A stretch of 64,000 nucleotides of DNA from Acidobacteriota bacterium (lineage in GTDB: Bacteria > Acidobacteriota > Terriglobia > Terriglobales > Acidobacteriaceae). Shown piece after piece: positions 18,101-26,111 of the stretch; within the stretch, counting starts at the first letter, position 1, and the number at the start of each line of letters is the position of its first letter. The stretch covers positions 1-64,000 of the forward strand of contig JAJZME010000078.1 in NCBI GenBank assembly GCA_021803035.1. The letters run 5' to 3'. The notes beneath the pieces were generated by a model. It ran no database searches and was not told where the DNA came from. It saw only the letters and a program-made list of their open reading frames with translations. The translations under genes and the position numbers were made by a program.

Positions 18101-18669
18101 CCGCCGAACGCGCAGACAAGCATGACCGATGCAGGCACGCCGCGGGCTTCGGCCCGGACCAGAATGCCTGAGCCTTCGCCTCTCGTCAGCAGCTCCAGGT
18201 GAAGCGCGCCGTCGCCGAGCAGTGGATCGCGGATTTCATAGAGCATCCGGCCCGGCCGGTAGCGGGCGACGACTTCAGCGGTCTGCGAGAGCCATTTCGA
18301 TTCCGCAGGACTGGCAAGCCCGAGACGAAGATTGCCGCCGTGTCCGGGAAGATAAAGCGAGAACTCCGGCAGATCGCCAGCATCGACGCGAAAGGCATTG
18401 TTGGGACCGTAGATGGGCCGATTGAAATACTGCTTGCCATTGCGGATGAGGAAGCTGTCCGGTTCCGGCGTGTAGCGCAGCGGGCGGGCGGTGTTGGAAA
18501 CAAGCAGCGGGTGAACTTTGCCGGTGATGACTTTGGGCGCGGCGCGCCTGGACTGGGGCAGTGCGGGGTGCTCCTGAGCCATGAGGCGCGGCAACCGCAC
18601 CGTCGAGAGCGCCGCCGCGGCAGCGCCCTCGATCAGGAATTCGCGGCGTGTTGAATCGAAGATGGTCAT
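15199..18669 (-). CDS. Very large secreted DUF4450-type protein (glycosidase-like architecture)
   Basis: 1156-aa exported protein. The ATG whose complement is 18667-18669 begins MTIFDSTRREFLIEG, a Tat-like leader (RREFLIEGAAAAAL). The central part (residues about 340-730) reads like an (alpha/alpha)6-barrel carbohydrate-active enzyme: SNNHYDMNLVFFDGFLRHL, then YEAYACIWASDNLQYNGGGA, LSCSNWLPYEWSLNLL and GDPIGITSRALIEGLYGIQP, with beta-rich flanks. I place it in the DUF4450 group from memory; members are uncharacterised. The C-terminus has a single hydrophobic stretch (ATLYGIILGLLGATLV). It is convergent with the kinase gene and lies 118 bp downstream of another large secreted protein, probably the same transcription unit, suggesting joint polysaccharide or glycoside processing. 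Confidence 0.65.
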   Translation of the reverse strand: MTIFDSTRREFLIEGAAAAALSTVRLPRLMAQEHPALPQSRRAAPKVITGKVHPLLVSNTARPLRYTPEPDSFLIRNGKQYFNRPIYGPNNAFRVDAGDLPEFSLYLPGHGGNLRLGLASPAESKWLSQTAEVVARYRPGRMLYEIRDPLLGDGALHLELLTRGEGSGILVRAEARGVPASVMLVCAFGGVSGRKGQRNGDIGCEVEPVSEFFQVRPEECAHNHYEINGATARLRSPAADLFLNFPAGSTLRTADGRAWYKTPAELRRTTAGSLPVLTGALPLDRSEPFFITLDRLASPDAQPPAFNAATAFAARSRQVAAIASSVRFDTPDPYVNLSAPALAIAADALWDDRLGCLMHGAVAWRVPLVGWRGPYALDDFGDHARMRQNLRHWIARQNTSPVDTESPATGPADPGTHLTRHEHLLHSSGDLSNNHYDMNLVFFDGFLRHLRWTGDLEFARQVWPAFVLHLAWERRLFRRTFTAADGRQLPLYEAYACIWASDNLQYNGGGAAHSSAYNYYSHRAAAQLARMLGEDPTPFEDEAQLILEAMNQLLWQQQQGAFAEAKDILTRQTVYTAPAVWTVYQSIDSAVPNRRQAWQMATERLHALRPVPIHGPGVPQGGWYLLSCSNWLPYEWSLNLLVLAENTATALALWQAGLADEAFCLLKGNLLDSMYQGLCPGNFHMSSQLDDHRQEAQRDFGDPIGITSRALIEGLYGIQPDVLHGVLTVRPGFPSEWDHASLDHPDLSLQWQREQTAEGVHEQLKVISRLPRPVALHLVLPARTTTLPTVRAGGSVVPVAFDAEAVGNPAVLIHLPVAAAWDVQLDWRGAVPTAVPEYRTYLLEEAIEWPAGVTLSNIDDPQGCLRHGRAVTAGHHTVFARVHEHDCRWTLPISFAAKGQVQPASIVTRVPQDLHPEPLNLQPWLNENITAIFRRSYVAPRSPYCSLAIPEQGIGGWANFNTLPTIDDAGLRAAGGMLRTPFGVPFRTPAEATAPNCRFISCWEQDQSRMEIPLNGRAHSLYLLMAGSTLPQASHMNHGTITVRYADGGAAELVLRNPETWWPIERDYLLDDYLFRDAAPLPPRVDLRTGEVRVLTDANFIGRGRAVPGGAATILELPLNPERKLHSFAIEATLYGIILGLLGATLVRPQPRPQHV

Positions 18670-18787
18670 GAAGGCGTACCCCCGGCCTCGTGAACTTGAG
18701 CGCATCGAAGCTTCTGGAGCCAGTCTATGAGCAGGACTGGCAAGATGTCGCGCACCACTTCATTGCTCCGCCCACGTCATCGCGCAA

Positions 18788-20935
18788 TCATTGAGCGCTG
18801 ATCTGGACGATAGCCTCGCGCGATTTTGCGGGCGACACCTGCGCATTGAACATGTGCGTGGCCTGGTCATAGCTCACGCCTGCCAGCGTGCCGGAGAGAG
18901 CCTTCACGACCGGACGCCGGGACGCATATCCGGAAATCGTCAGCGCCGACTTCCGGCTTGCGAAGCGGATGGAAGCGGTGAGCGACTGGCCGTTTTGCCG
19001 CAGGGAACTGACGCGCGCCCTGCCCAGCGGGGTAATCTGCGCCGTATCGCCCAAGAGCGCAATGCCACCGCTGGTGATGGGTGAAAGCACCTCATAGGCC
19101 CAGCCGTCTTTGAACTCCATGTGCACATTGCCACCCACTGGAATGGGTTGTCCCTGATGCGTGACCCAGTTATAGGCGAAGACCGGGCCGGAGATGCCCA
19201 GCTCACGCAGCGGAACGCTTGTTTGCGCGCCGGAGCTTTGCCGCGGATAGGAGAAGACGTAGTGGACCTGCAGCTTGCCGAAGCGGGTTGTTGCCGATGC
19301 CACCATGGGCGCCTGTTCGCCCTCGGCGTCGCTCCGGTAAACCGCGTCGATGGGCAGCAGCGAGGTATCGGGCTTGACGATTACGCCGTCCGTTCGCTCG
19401 ACGGCCAGCAGGTTCTTCACATCGATGTTGCCGATGGCGTCTCCGACGCCGACCGGCCCGGCCGACAAGGTTGCAATCACCAGATTGCCCAGGTCATGGC
19501 TAAAGGACGCGTCGGTCCACGGCCACAGGCCCACCGCGCTGGCCAGGCGCGAGTCGTAGAGGAATGAATCCCACCTGCTGCGCGCAAAACCATCGTCACT
19601 GGGGCGAATCATCTGCACATTGGGATAGTGCGTGCTTGCCATGTAGTCGCCGGGCAGCGGCATGCAGTACATAATGCTGATGCCTTCGGCGGCCATGGCC
19701 TTCGACATGTTGCCAAGAAACAATGCGGGATCGGTCAGATTGGCGGCGGTTTGCGCATTGCGGTTGAGCCAGTCCTGCTCATAGGTCACCACGCCTGCCT
19801 GGTGCAGATAATGCGCGGTCTGCTGCCAGAAGCGGGGGTCGATCACGACATTGCCCGACATTTTGAACTCGTGACGATAGGGGCTGGCCGGCGCCACCCA
19901 GCGGGCATGCGTCACCAGGGGCAACCCGAGATCGAGATGAAAGTTGGCAAGTCCTTGCGGGAAGAGCTTCTTGTCGGCGCGATATTCGTCTTCGCCCCAT
20001 GCGATTGTGGAACCGCCCGCATTCCAGCGTGACTGCGGGCCCTTGGGATAGAACCAGCTATCCAACTGCATGTAGCCGAGGGCTACTCCAAGCTTCCTAT
20101 ATGCACCACGCACGGCCAGCAGAGTTCCGCGATAGCCAAGTTGCGGTTCAAACCTGTAGTAGTAAGTCGTCTTGTTGTCAGTCCAATAGCCAAGCCTGGC
20201 CAGAGTTACATCGGCATTGTTCGCAGGTCTCTGCTTTGCGCCCAGCGCCAGCAGAGCCGATCCCCATTTGCCAAAAACGCTGTTGATGCCGGTTCCGGCA
20301 GCGATAAGCGTGCTATGCACGAAACCAGCCGGCATCTGTTTGATGGCGGGATCGATGCCGCTGGTAGCCACGCCGTCCGGCTGGTCTTCCATGTCGGAGA
20401 CAAGGAAGTGATCGGCCGGCGAGATCACCATCGCGTGGCCCTGCCTATCGAAGAGACACCACGGGCCCTCCGGTCCAAGCTTTCCAAATTCATAGTAGCC
20501 AAAGGCCCTTTTCTGGTAGGAAAAGCGGAACGCTCCCTGCGGCAGGCTTTGGAAGGCTGGGAATGGCAGAGCGTTTTGACCCGCGCTCTTCCACACATCC
20601 CGGAAGAGGACCAGAGGCCGGACATCGTAGACGCGGATCTCGGCTATCCGCATTCCATTGTCAAAGGAGGCGCTGATCTGATGGTAGGCGCCGATTTTGT
20701 CGTTGCCCGCGGTGGAGTGCAGATCGCCTGCGTCTCCGGGCAGCTTGCCATCCAGCTTCCACCCACTGGCCGGAAAATCCAGCTCGTAGGTGCCATTGGC
20801 GCGGATGACTGCGCGCAATGCCTCATTCTTTGCGGCGTACTGTTTGGCATTCTGCGCGTGCGCGCGAATCGCAAAGGTGGTCATTCCCACCAAAGCCGCG
20901 ATCACCCATGAGCAAGTAGAGGGTGCATATTTCAT
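18788..20935 (-). CDS. Secreted TIM-barrel-like glycoside hydrolase candidate
   Basis: 715-aa secreted protein. The ATG at 20935 follows GGGAG by 8 nt, which is better than the TTG one codon earlier. The signal peptide (WVIAALVGMTTFAIRAHAQ) is clear. The middle region has a series resembling barrel strands of alpha-galactosidase/raffinose-synthase-like enzymes: LGYMQLDSWFYPKGP, ANFHLDLGLPLVTHARWV, GVVTYEQDWLNRN, GISIMYCMPLPGDYMA and SAVGLWPWTDASF; Asp residues in these strands are candidate catalytic acids. The beta-rich C-terminus fits a barrel-capping domain. Family assignment is uncertain and no exact GH family is claimed. It lies upstream of the DUF4450-type gene on the same strand. Confidence 0.55.
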   Translation of the reverse strand: MKYAPSTCSWVIAALVGMTTFAIRAHAQNAKQYAAKNEALRAVIRANGTYELDFPASGWKLDGKLPGDAGDLHSTAGNDKIGAYHQISASFDNGMRIAEIRVYDVRPLVLFRDVWKSAGQNALPFPAFQSLPQGAFRFSYQKRAFGYYEFGKLGPEGPWCLFDRQGHAMVISPADHFLVSDMEDQPDGVATSGIDPAIKQMPAGFVHSTLIAAGTGINSVFGKWGSALLALGAKQRPANNADVTLARLGYWTDNKTTYYYRFEPQLGYRGTLLAVRGAYRKLGVALGYMQLDSWFYPKGPQSRWNAGGSTIAWGEDEYRADKKLFPQGLANFHLDLGLPLVTHARWVAPASPYRHEFKMSGNVVIDPRFWQQTAHYLHQAGVVTYEQDWLNRNAQTAANLTDPALFLGNMSKAMAAEGISIMYCMPLPGDYMASTHYPNVQMIRPSDDGFARSRWDSFLYDSRLASAVGLWPWTDASFSHDLGNLVIATLSAGPVGVGDAIGNIDVKNLLAVERTDGVIVKPDTSLLPIDAVYRSDAEGEQAPMVASATTRFGKLQVHYVFSYPRQSSGAQTSVPLRELGISGPVFAYNWVTHQGQPIPVGGNVHMEFKDGWAYEVLSPITSGGIALLGDTAQITPLGRARVSSLRQNGQSLTASIRFASRKSALTISGYASRRPVVKALSGTLAGVSYDQATHMFNAQVSPAKSREAIVQISAQ

Positions 20936-21309
20936 CAAGCGATCTCCCTGAAAATCAATTCAACGCGTGCCGGCGCGACGCCGGGCAATGAAAGGCTTTA
21001 AGCCTGGTGGCTTGAAATTCGATCTCCAAATCGATTTACGCAGACACCATTGCGCCTGAAACTGAGGCAGAGAACATCTTATGCCATCGCATGGCGCGCA
21101 AGCATCCTTCGATGACTGAGGACGGTCTCAATTTTTGCGCTGACGGTGCGGACAGTGGGTGTGCGCCTGCGGAATGAGTTGGAGCCGCCGCGGAGTTGGA
21201 GCAACGCGGCGAACGAAAAGGCGGACTTCAGAAAGCCCGAGCGCACAATCGCGCAGGCCGGCGCGCGGGAGCATTCTCACGGGGAATGTGGAGGCTCGGC
21301 GCTTCGCCT
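20936..21309. other. Intergenic region with no supported gene
   Basis: 374 bp upstream of the TIM-barrel gene and downstream of the duplicated-module gene, both on the minus strand. It should contain the promoter of the glycosidase-like pair, but no convincing -35/-10 pair was identified. A short AAGGCTTTAAGCCT-type inverted repeat lies near 20992-21006. Confidence 0.4.
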
Positions 21310-22707
21310 TTACTGACCCACGGGCCTCAGTACCGGCACTCGCAGTGGGGTGGTTACAATTTCAATCCGCGTGTCTTTGGGGAAGACCACGTCGCGGCCG
21401 GTGCGCAGGAAGTTGTCATAGACGGATAGGCCGGCAGCGTAAAAGCCTATTCCAGTCGCAAGATTGGGAGCGCCTGACGCTACGCCGACGATGCGGCCGA
21501 CCAGACCGAGGCCATTGGCGGCGACACCAGAGTGGGCGGCGTTGGCGGCTGGGCTGCCATCCTGGTCCAGACCTTTGCCGGCCAGCAGGGTCAGCAGTAT
21601 GGGCCCAATCACGCTCGACTTGTTGCGCGGCGTGACGGTGCCTTCAGCGTCCAGTTGCAGGTCCTGCGTCTTTTGTGTCGATGCACCGGACAGCGACCCC
21701 TGAATGGGCTTGCCGTAGCCCTGAGGGAAGCGGATCTGCTGAAAGCTGAAGCGCAGCTTTCCGTTGCGGCCAAACGAACGGGCGGCTTTGGCCTCGGTCA
21801 CCTTTCCGATGAGAGTGGCACCCTGCGGAACCACGAGTTGCTTGTCCTTGTTGTATACCGGTTCCACGACCAGAGCTTTGACCGGATCGCCCGCGCGCGC
21901 GGTGGCCGAAGTCAAGCCGTGGGTGAGCAGTGCATCGACCGTCCAGGTTCCCTGCTTGTCGTGAGCGAATGCGGGCGCCGGCGGAGGCGGCACAGCTTTA
22001 GCCTCAGCGAGTTCAGGGAGGACAGCCGGAGAGGTCAGCTCAAACGACCAGGCTGTATGCGCGGGAATCCGCTGCGGATGATAAGGGAGCTGGTCATAAA
22101 GCATCTGCAACGCGCGGCCCCCCAGGCCCGGCTTGATAAACCAGGCAATCCGCTGGTGTATCTGGTGCGTGAACTGGCCCCACTGGCGACCGATAAAAGA
22201 GCGCTTGCGTATGGTGCCCGCTGTTAATTGCAACAACGGAGCGCCTTCATCGGCAGTGGCGGAAGAAATGGGCAGCGGCCCGCCGGGCAACATCAGCTTA
22301 TCGAATTGCACTTTTGCCTTATGGTAGGGCGTGAAATCCCCGTACATGCGAGCGCGCCAGCGGGCTTTCTTGTCCGGCACCAGGGCTACAACCCTGCCCA
22401 GCACGAGCGTGCGATCGGGAACAGCCAGCCGCCCGCCGACATAGATGGGATGGAGCAACTGCCCCTCGATGGATTCACCATCTTTCATGGGGTACTGCCG
22501 TGTAACCGCCACCTGCAGGCTGGTGCCTTTAGGCAGAACACTCCGCGATGGCGCCCGCTTTACAGCTCTTTGGGCCCGTGCAACGGTTGCGGCCGGCGCA
22601 CTATGACTGGCCGGAGGACGAAGAAGAAGCGTCTGCGCGGAGGCCAGCGTGGCAGCGCACAACGCTATGGCGACAAGCACGGAGGAGATACGGCTTGTGG
22701 AGCGCAT
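21310..22707 (-). CDS. Secreted protein with a duplicated TrbI-like beta module
   Basis: 465-aa exported protein. The ATG whose complement is 22705-22707 follows CAGGAG by about 9 nt; the longer frame to 22776 lacks a ribosome site. The signal peptide (SSVLVAIALCAATLASAQ) is followed by an Ala/Arg-rich stretch, then two copies of one module of about 75 residues. Copy one has KGTSLQVAV, LLHPIYVGGRLAVPDRTLVL; copy two has DALLTHGLTSATARAGDPV, EPVYNKDKQLVVPQGATLIG and GKLRFSFQQIRFPQG. The VPxG...LxG pattern recalls TrbI/VirB10 C-terminal folds, but no other conjugation gene is near. A C-terminal hydrophobic segment follows. I do not know its function; an envelope structural role is plausible. 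Confidence 0.6.
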   Translation of the reverse strand: MRSTSRISSVLVAIALCAATLASAQTLLLRPPASHSAPAATVARAQRAVKRAPSRSVLPKGTSLQVAVTRQYPMKDGESIEGQLLHPIYVGGRLAVPDRTLVLGRVVALVPDKKARWRARMYGDFTPYHKAKVQFDKLMLPGGPLPISSATADEGAPLLQLTAGTIRKRSFIGRQWGQFTHQIHQRIAWFIKPGLGGRALQMLYDQLPYHPQRIPAHTAWSFELTSPAVLPELAEAKAVPPPPAPAFAHDKQGTWTVDALLTHGLTSATARAGDPVKALVVEPVYNKDKQLVVPQGATLIGKVTEAKAARSFGRNGKLRFSFQQIRFPQGYGKPIQGSLSGASTQKTQDLQLDAEGTVTPRNKSSVIGPILLTLLAGKGLDQDGSPAANAAHSGVAANGLGLVGRIVGVASGAPNLATGIGFYAAGLSVYDNFLRTGRDVVFPKDTRIEIVTTPLRVPVLRPVGQ

Positions 22708-23226
22708 GGGGAAGACTCCTGCCAGATGGGCCCATAGCTTGAGACGCAGGCGCCAGTCAAACGAAAGCATTTTCAACAGATTGACCTAACGCACTGCGCT
22801 TTGCGCCGGGGATGTCTGGGTTGAATGATAACAATGTTCCGACGCGGCGCGCGTTGTTTTCGCCGTATCGTGAGATTTTCCCTCTATTCAAGCTTCCAGC
22901 CCGGTCTTTATTATTTGGATGCGGAAACCCGACCCACAAGGGTCAATTCGATGCCTAATACGCTGGCGATGCAGGTTAAAAAACAGTGCGTCGCCGCGCT
23001 GCATGACTTTTTGTTCATCTTCGGCAAGTAGCATCGCGGGGAAACTTAGGCGAGAAGAAGATTAGTTGAAGAGGCATTGCGAGCCGCAAAAATTCTATGG
23101 CGACTTATCCATGCGCAGGGTTCAGGCACCTGCCTGAGTTACATGGAGCACCAGAGCGCATCGACATGGACCGGGATCTGGTTGCTGATGGGAATACCCA
23201 AGAACGCGGGGCGGGTGATTTTGAAG
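22708..23226. other. Intergenic region with no supported gene
   Basis: 519 bp with only short frames lacking ribosome sites (for example 22825-23031 on the + strand). AT-rich patches near 22905-22920 could be promoter elements for the minus-strand gene at 22707, but none is convincing. Confidence 0.4.
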
Positions 23227-23451
23227 TCAGAACAGGTGGACGGCAGGAACCGGTGCGGTCGCGTTGGGCAAGCTCGACGAGTTGGACGAGGAGGGAGATT
23301 GAGCGGGCTTTGGTTTGGCGGGAGGTTGTTGCGAGGCCAGGGCCCGTTGCTTTTGGGGAACAGGGGTCTGCGCCGGTGAGAGTTGCGAAATCAGAGATGC
23401 GACCAGGGGCATCCCGGCTCCGAGAGCGCGCCTTGCAGCCTTCAGCATCAT
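23227..23451 (-). CDS. Small Pro/Ser-rich exported protein
   Basis: 74-aa frame starting at an ATG (complement 23449-23451) that is preceded 8 nt upstream by a strong AAGGAG, which is why I accept it. Residues about 10-28 form a modest hydrophobic, signal-like segment (GAGMPLVASLISQLSPAQ); the remainder is low-complexity and rich in Pro, Lys, Gln and Ser (QQPPAKPKPAQSPSSSNSSS), suggesting a disordered exported or cell-wall-spanning peptide. No family is recognised. It lies alone in a 1.2-kb gene-poor stretch, on the strand opposite the following two-component system. Confidence 0.45.
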   Translation of the reverse strand: MMLKAARRALGAGMPLVASLISQLSPAQTPVPQKQRALASQQPPAKPKPAQSPSSSNSSSLPNATAPVPAVHLF

Positions 23452-23924
23452 TCGACCTGCTCCTTACGCAAGCGGGTGAAGTCCATCTCGGCGGCAAATA
23501 CACTGGGCATTCGTGGCCTTCGGGAAGCACACAAGACATATCTTGCAGGCTTGTTGCAACACGCTGCGATTTCGCTGGATCAAGATTTACGGTAGTTCGA
23601 TTCTAAGCCGCACGCTCGCTGCGCGCCATTTTTTTGGAGCCTGGTCAATTGCCCATTTTCTCTGCCGAAAGAACAGAGAATCGCGGACCGGCGCGAACCT
23701 GCCGATCTTCAATTATCCACGGGACAGATAGCTGGGTTATCCGGGAAGAGTTTACGAATGCCGGCTCGATGAAGATTCATTCATCTTGGCGTTCCGAAAT
23801 TGTGGCACGCAGGAAGCCGGGCACTGCAATGGAACGGGGCTTAATCCCAAGCTGCTCTACTTTGCGCGATTGCACGGCCGGAGCAGTTCTGCAAAGAGAC
23901 CATCAAATGCACTAATATCCAGTT
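23452..23924. other. Upstream region of the two-component operon, no supported gene
   Basis: 473 bp between the divergent small minus-strand gene and the response regulator. Frames here lack coding features. The promoter of the regulator/kinase operon must lie within it; TAATAT at 23913-23918 is close to the ATG at 23925, but no matching -35 was seen. Confidence 0.4.
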
Positions 23925-24602
23925 ATGCGCCTCCTTCTGGTGGAAGACGAAATTGATATCCAGAGTTTCCTGCGGCGCTCGCTCGAGGAAACAGGATATG
24001 AAGTTGAAGTCGCGGGGGATGGCAAAACCGCCGAGCGGCTCGCTATCGACACACCCTTCGACATTCTGATCGTTGATCTTGGGCTCCCCGATCAGGATGG
24101 AATCAGTTTGATTCTGCGCCTGCGCCAGTTGGGTCTGAGCGCACCGGTGCTGATTTTATCGGCGCGCAGGTCAGTGGACGACCGGGTACGCGGGCTCGAA
24201 CAAGGTGGAGACGACTATCTGACCAAGCCCTTTGCGCTGGCCGAACTGCTGGCGCGGCTGCGCAACCTGCTCAAGCGCAACAGCCCGGCGACCAAAGAGC
24301 CCACCCGGCTGCATGTGCAGGATTTGGAGTTGGATCTTCTGCGGCGGGAAGCAATGCGGGGCGGGCGCGTGCTGCAACTTACGCAGCAGGAGTTTGTCCT
24401 GCTTGAGTATTTGTGCCGGAATGCAGGGCGCGTGGTCACCCGTTCGATGATTCTCGACGAAGTCTGGGGCATGCGCATTCAGCCCGACACCAACGTGGTG
24501 GACGTCCATATTTACCGCCTGCGCGGCAAGGTGGACGGCGCCGGACAACAGCCCCTGATTCGTACCATGCGCGGGGTAGGCTATGTCCTCAGAGACCGGT
24601 AA
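23925..24602 (+). CDS. OmpR/PhoB-family response regulator
   Basis: 225-aa regulator. The receiver has VEDEI, the phosphoacceptor D51 in ILIVDLGLPD, LILSARRS and YLTKPFALAELLAR. The winged-helix effector has LQLTQQEFVLLEYLCRNAG and VVDVHIYRLRGKVDG...TMRGVGYVLRDR, close to the CusR/CopR/QseB type. Its last 20 bp overlap the start of the kinase gene, so the two are translationally coupled and almost certainly partners. No clear Shine-Dalgarno precedes the ATG. Confidence 0.92.
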   Translation: MRLLLVEDEIDIQSFLRRSLEETGYEVEVAGDGKTAERLAIDTPFDILIVDLGLPDQDGISLILRLRQLGLSAPVLILSARRSVDDRVRGLEQGGDDYLTKPFALAELLARLRNLLKRNSPATKEPTRLHVQDLELDLLRREAMRGGRVLQLTQQEFVLLEYLCRNAGRVVTRSMILDEVWGMRIQPDTNVVDVHIYRLRGKVDGAGQQPLIRTMRGVGYVLRDR

Positions 24603-26058
24603 GCGACGCATCCATAGCGCCGCTTGGCGCATTTCGCTGCGGGCAACTTTTGCCTTTGCCTGCGGAACCCTGATTCTTTTCGTCTATCTTCAGCACTTCA
24701 TCGCCAGCAATATTCAGCGCCGCAGCGATGCCTGGCTCTCGGGCGAGATCGAGACCCTCGGCCACGTGGCTGAGGAGACACCCAGGAATGCATTCTATGA
24801 ACGCGTGGTTGGAGAGGTGGCGGAGTTGGCGACCCGGGAGGTGCCGCACCGATTCAAGCCGACAGGCAATGCCAACGACTCAGTGTTCTTCGCCCAGATT
24901 GGAAGCGACGGCGCACTCAAACTCTGGGTAGGCGTAGGCAGTGGCACCGCTGACTTGAGCGCCATCAAGGCGATACGGATAGTTTCCGACCGCCCCACCG
25001 ATCTGCGCCTGCCCGGCTTTGCGATTCCTTTTCGCGTTGCATCTCTACGCCTCAAGGACGGCAACCATGTCTATCTGGGCCTTTCCGAGCGCGACGATCT
25101 TCGCTTGCTGAGCAATCTCCGCCTGCGCTTTTTCATTCTGTGGCTGCTGCTGGTCATGCTCGGATTCGGTATGGTGTTCTTCTCCACCCGGCGCATGTTG
25201 GGCCACGTTCGCAAGATTACGGAGGCAGCTTCGAGGATCGGCCACTCCGATCTCACCGCCCGGGTGCCGATCATCCGCCGCAACGACGAAGTCAGCCACC
25301 TCGCGCTGACACTCAACAACATGCTCGACCGCATCGAGCGATCGATGCACCAGTTGCACACCATCACGGACGCGCTGGCTCACGATCTGCGCAGCCCACT
25401 GACGGCCATCCGCGGAAAGCTTGAATCATCACTGTCGACGGCGGATGGAGACCAGGCGGAGCCGATTGTCTCCGCCATCGAAGAACTGGACCGGCTGACG
25501 GAGTTTCTCAACAAGTCCCTGGACGTTGCCGAAGCCAAGGCCGACGCGCTGCGGCTGACACGGAGCGAAGTGGATTTGGATGAACTGCTACGGGCGATGA
25601 TCGATCTGTACGAGCCTTCCATGTCGGAGAAAGGGTTAAAGGTCAGAATGCGCAGCGCCGGCGCGGTCAAAGTTTTTGCGGATGCCGCGCTGCTGCATCG
25701 CATGGCTGCCAATCTTCTGGACAACGAACTGAAACACCTGCCATCCACATGCACAATCGATATTGAGTTGCTGAGCGGAGAAGATGCGGCCTCGTTGATT
25801 CTGGAGGACGATGGACCGGGTTTCGACTCCGAGGTGCTTCCCCACCTGTTCGAGCGGCGCGTAAAGGGGCGCAAATCGAACGGTCACGGGCTTGGCCTGG
25901 CGTTTGTCGATGCCGTTGCGCGCGCTCATGGCGGCACGGTCGCGGCATCCAATCGGGAAAGCGGCGGGGCGCGAATCGCCATTACCCTGCCGCTGGCTCC
26001 CAAGGTTCCGGCAGGCGCCTTGGCCGCAACAGCGCCGGGCTCCAATTCATTCCATTGA
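24583..26058 (+). CDS. Sensor histidine kinase paired with the preceding regulator
   Basis: 491-aa membrane kinase. TM1 is at residues about 22-42, an extracytoplasmic loop runs to about 175, and TM2 (FFILWLLLVMLGFGMVFF) is followed by a HAMP domain (RMLGHVRKITEAASRIGHSD). The HisKA helix has H267 in DALAHDLRSPLTAI. The ATPase domain shows an N box LLDNELKHLP, in which the usual second-half residues are shifted, then G1 DDGPGFD and the G2 loop GHGLGLAFVDAVA. The architecture resembles heavy-metal-type or QseC-like kinases. The start overlaps the regulator's 3' end. The C-terminus is an Ala/Pro tail. It is convergent with rel. Confidence 0.9.
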   Translation: MSSETGKRRIHSAAWRISLRATFAFACGTLILFVYLQHFIASNIQRRSDAWLSGEIETLGHVAEETPRNAFYERVVGEVAELATREVPHRFKPTGNANDSVFFAQIGSDGALKLWVGVGSGTADLSAIKAIRIVSDRPTDLRLPGFAIPFRVASLRLKDGNHVYLGLSERDDLRLLSNLRLRFFILWLLLVMLGFGMVFFSTRRMLGHVRKITEAASRIGHSDLTARVPIIRRNDEVSHLALTLNNMLDRIERSMHQLHTITDALAHDLRSPLTAIRGKLESSLSTADGDQAEPIVSAIEELDRLTEFLNKSLDVAEAKADALRLTRSEVDLDELLRAMIDLYEPSMSEKGLKVRMRSAGAVKVFADAALLHRMAANLLDNELKHLPSTCTIDIELLSGEDAASLILEDDGPGFDSEVLPHLFERRVKGRKSNGHGLGLAFVDAVARAHGGTVAASNRESGGARIAITLPLAPKVPAGALAATAPGSNSFH

Positions 26059-26062
26059 AAGG

Positions 26063-26088
26063 TTGTGCCGGACCGGAACCGGCAACAA
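26063..26088. terminator. Hairpin between convergent kinase and rel genes
   Basis: TTGTGCCGG (26063-26071) pairs with CCGGCAACAA (26079-26088) with one bulged base, just after the kinase stop and before the rel stop on the other strand. There is no strong T-run, so bidirectional terminator function is an inference. Confidence 0.4.
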
Positions 26089-26111
26089 TCAAAGCGGGCG
26101 CATCACGGCTC

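Noticed and set aside
15205-18171. Long plus-strand open frames opposite the DUF4450-type gene
   Set aside because: Same GC-driven antisense pattern, no ribosome sites or motifs; the minus strand shows a leader and structured domains.
22825-23031. A 68-aa plus-strand frame in the gap before the small Pro-rich gene
   Set aside because: No ribosome site, no domain and mixed composition; treated as non-coding.
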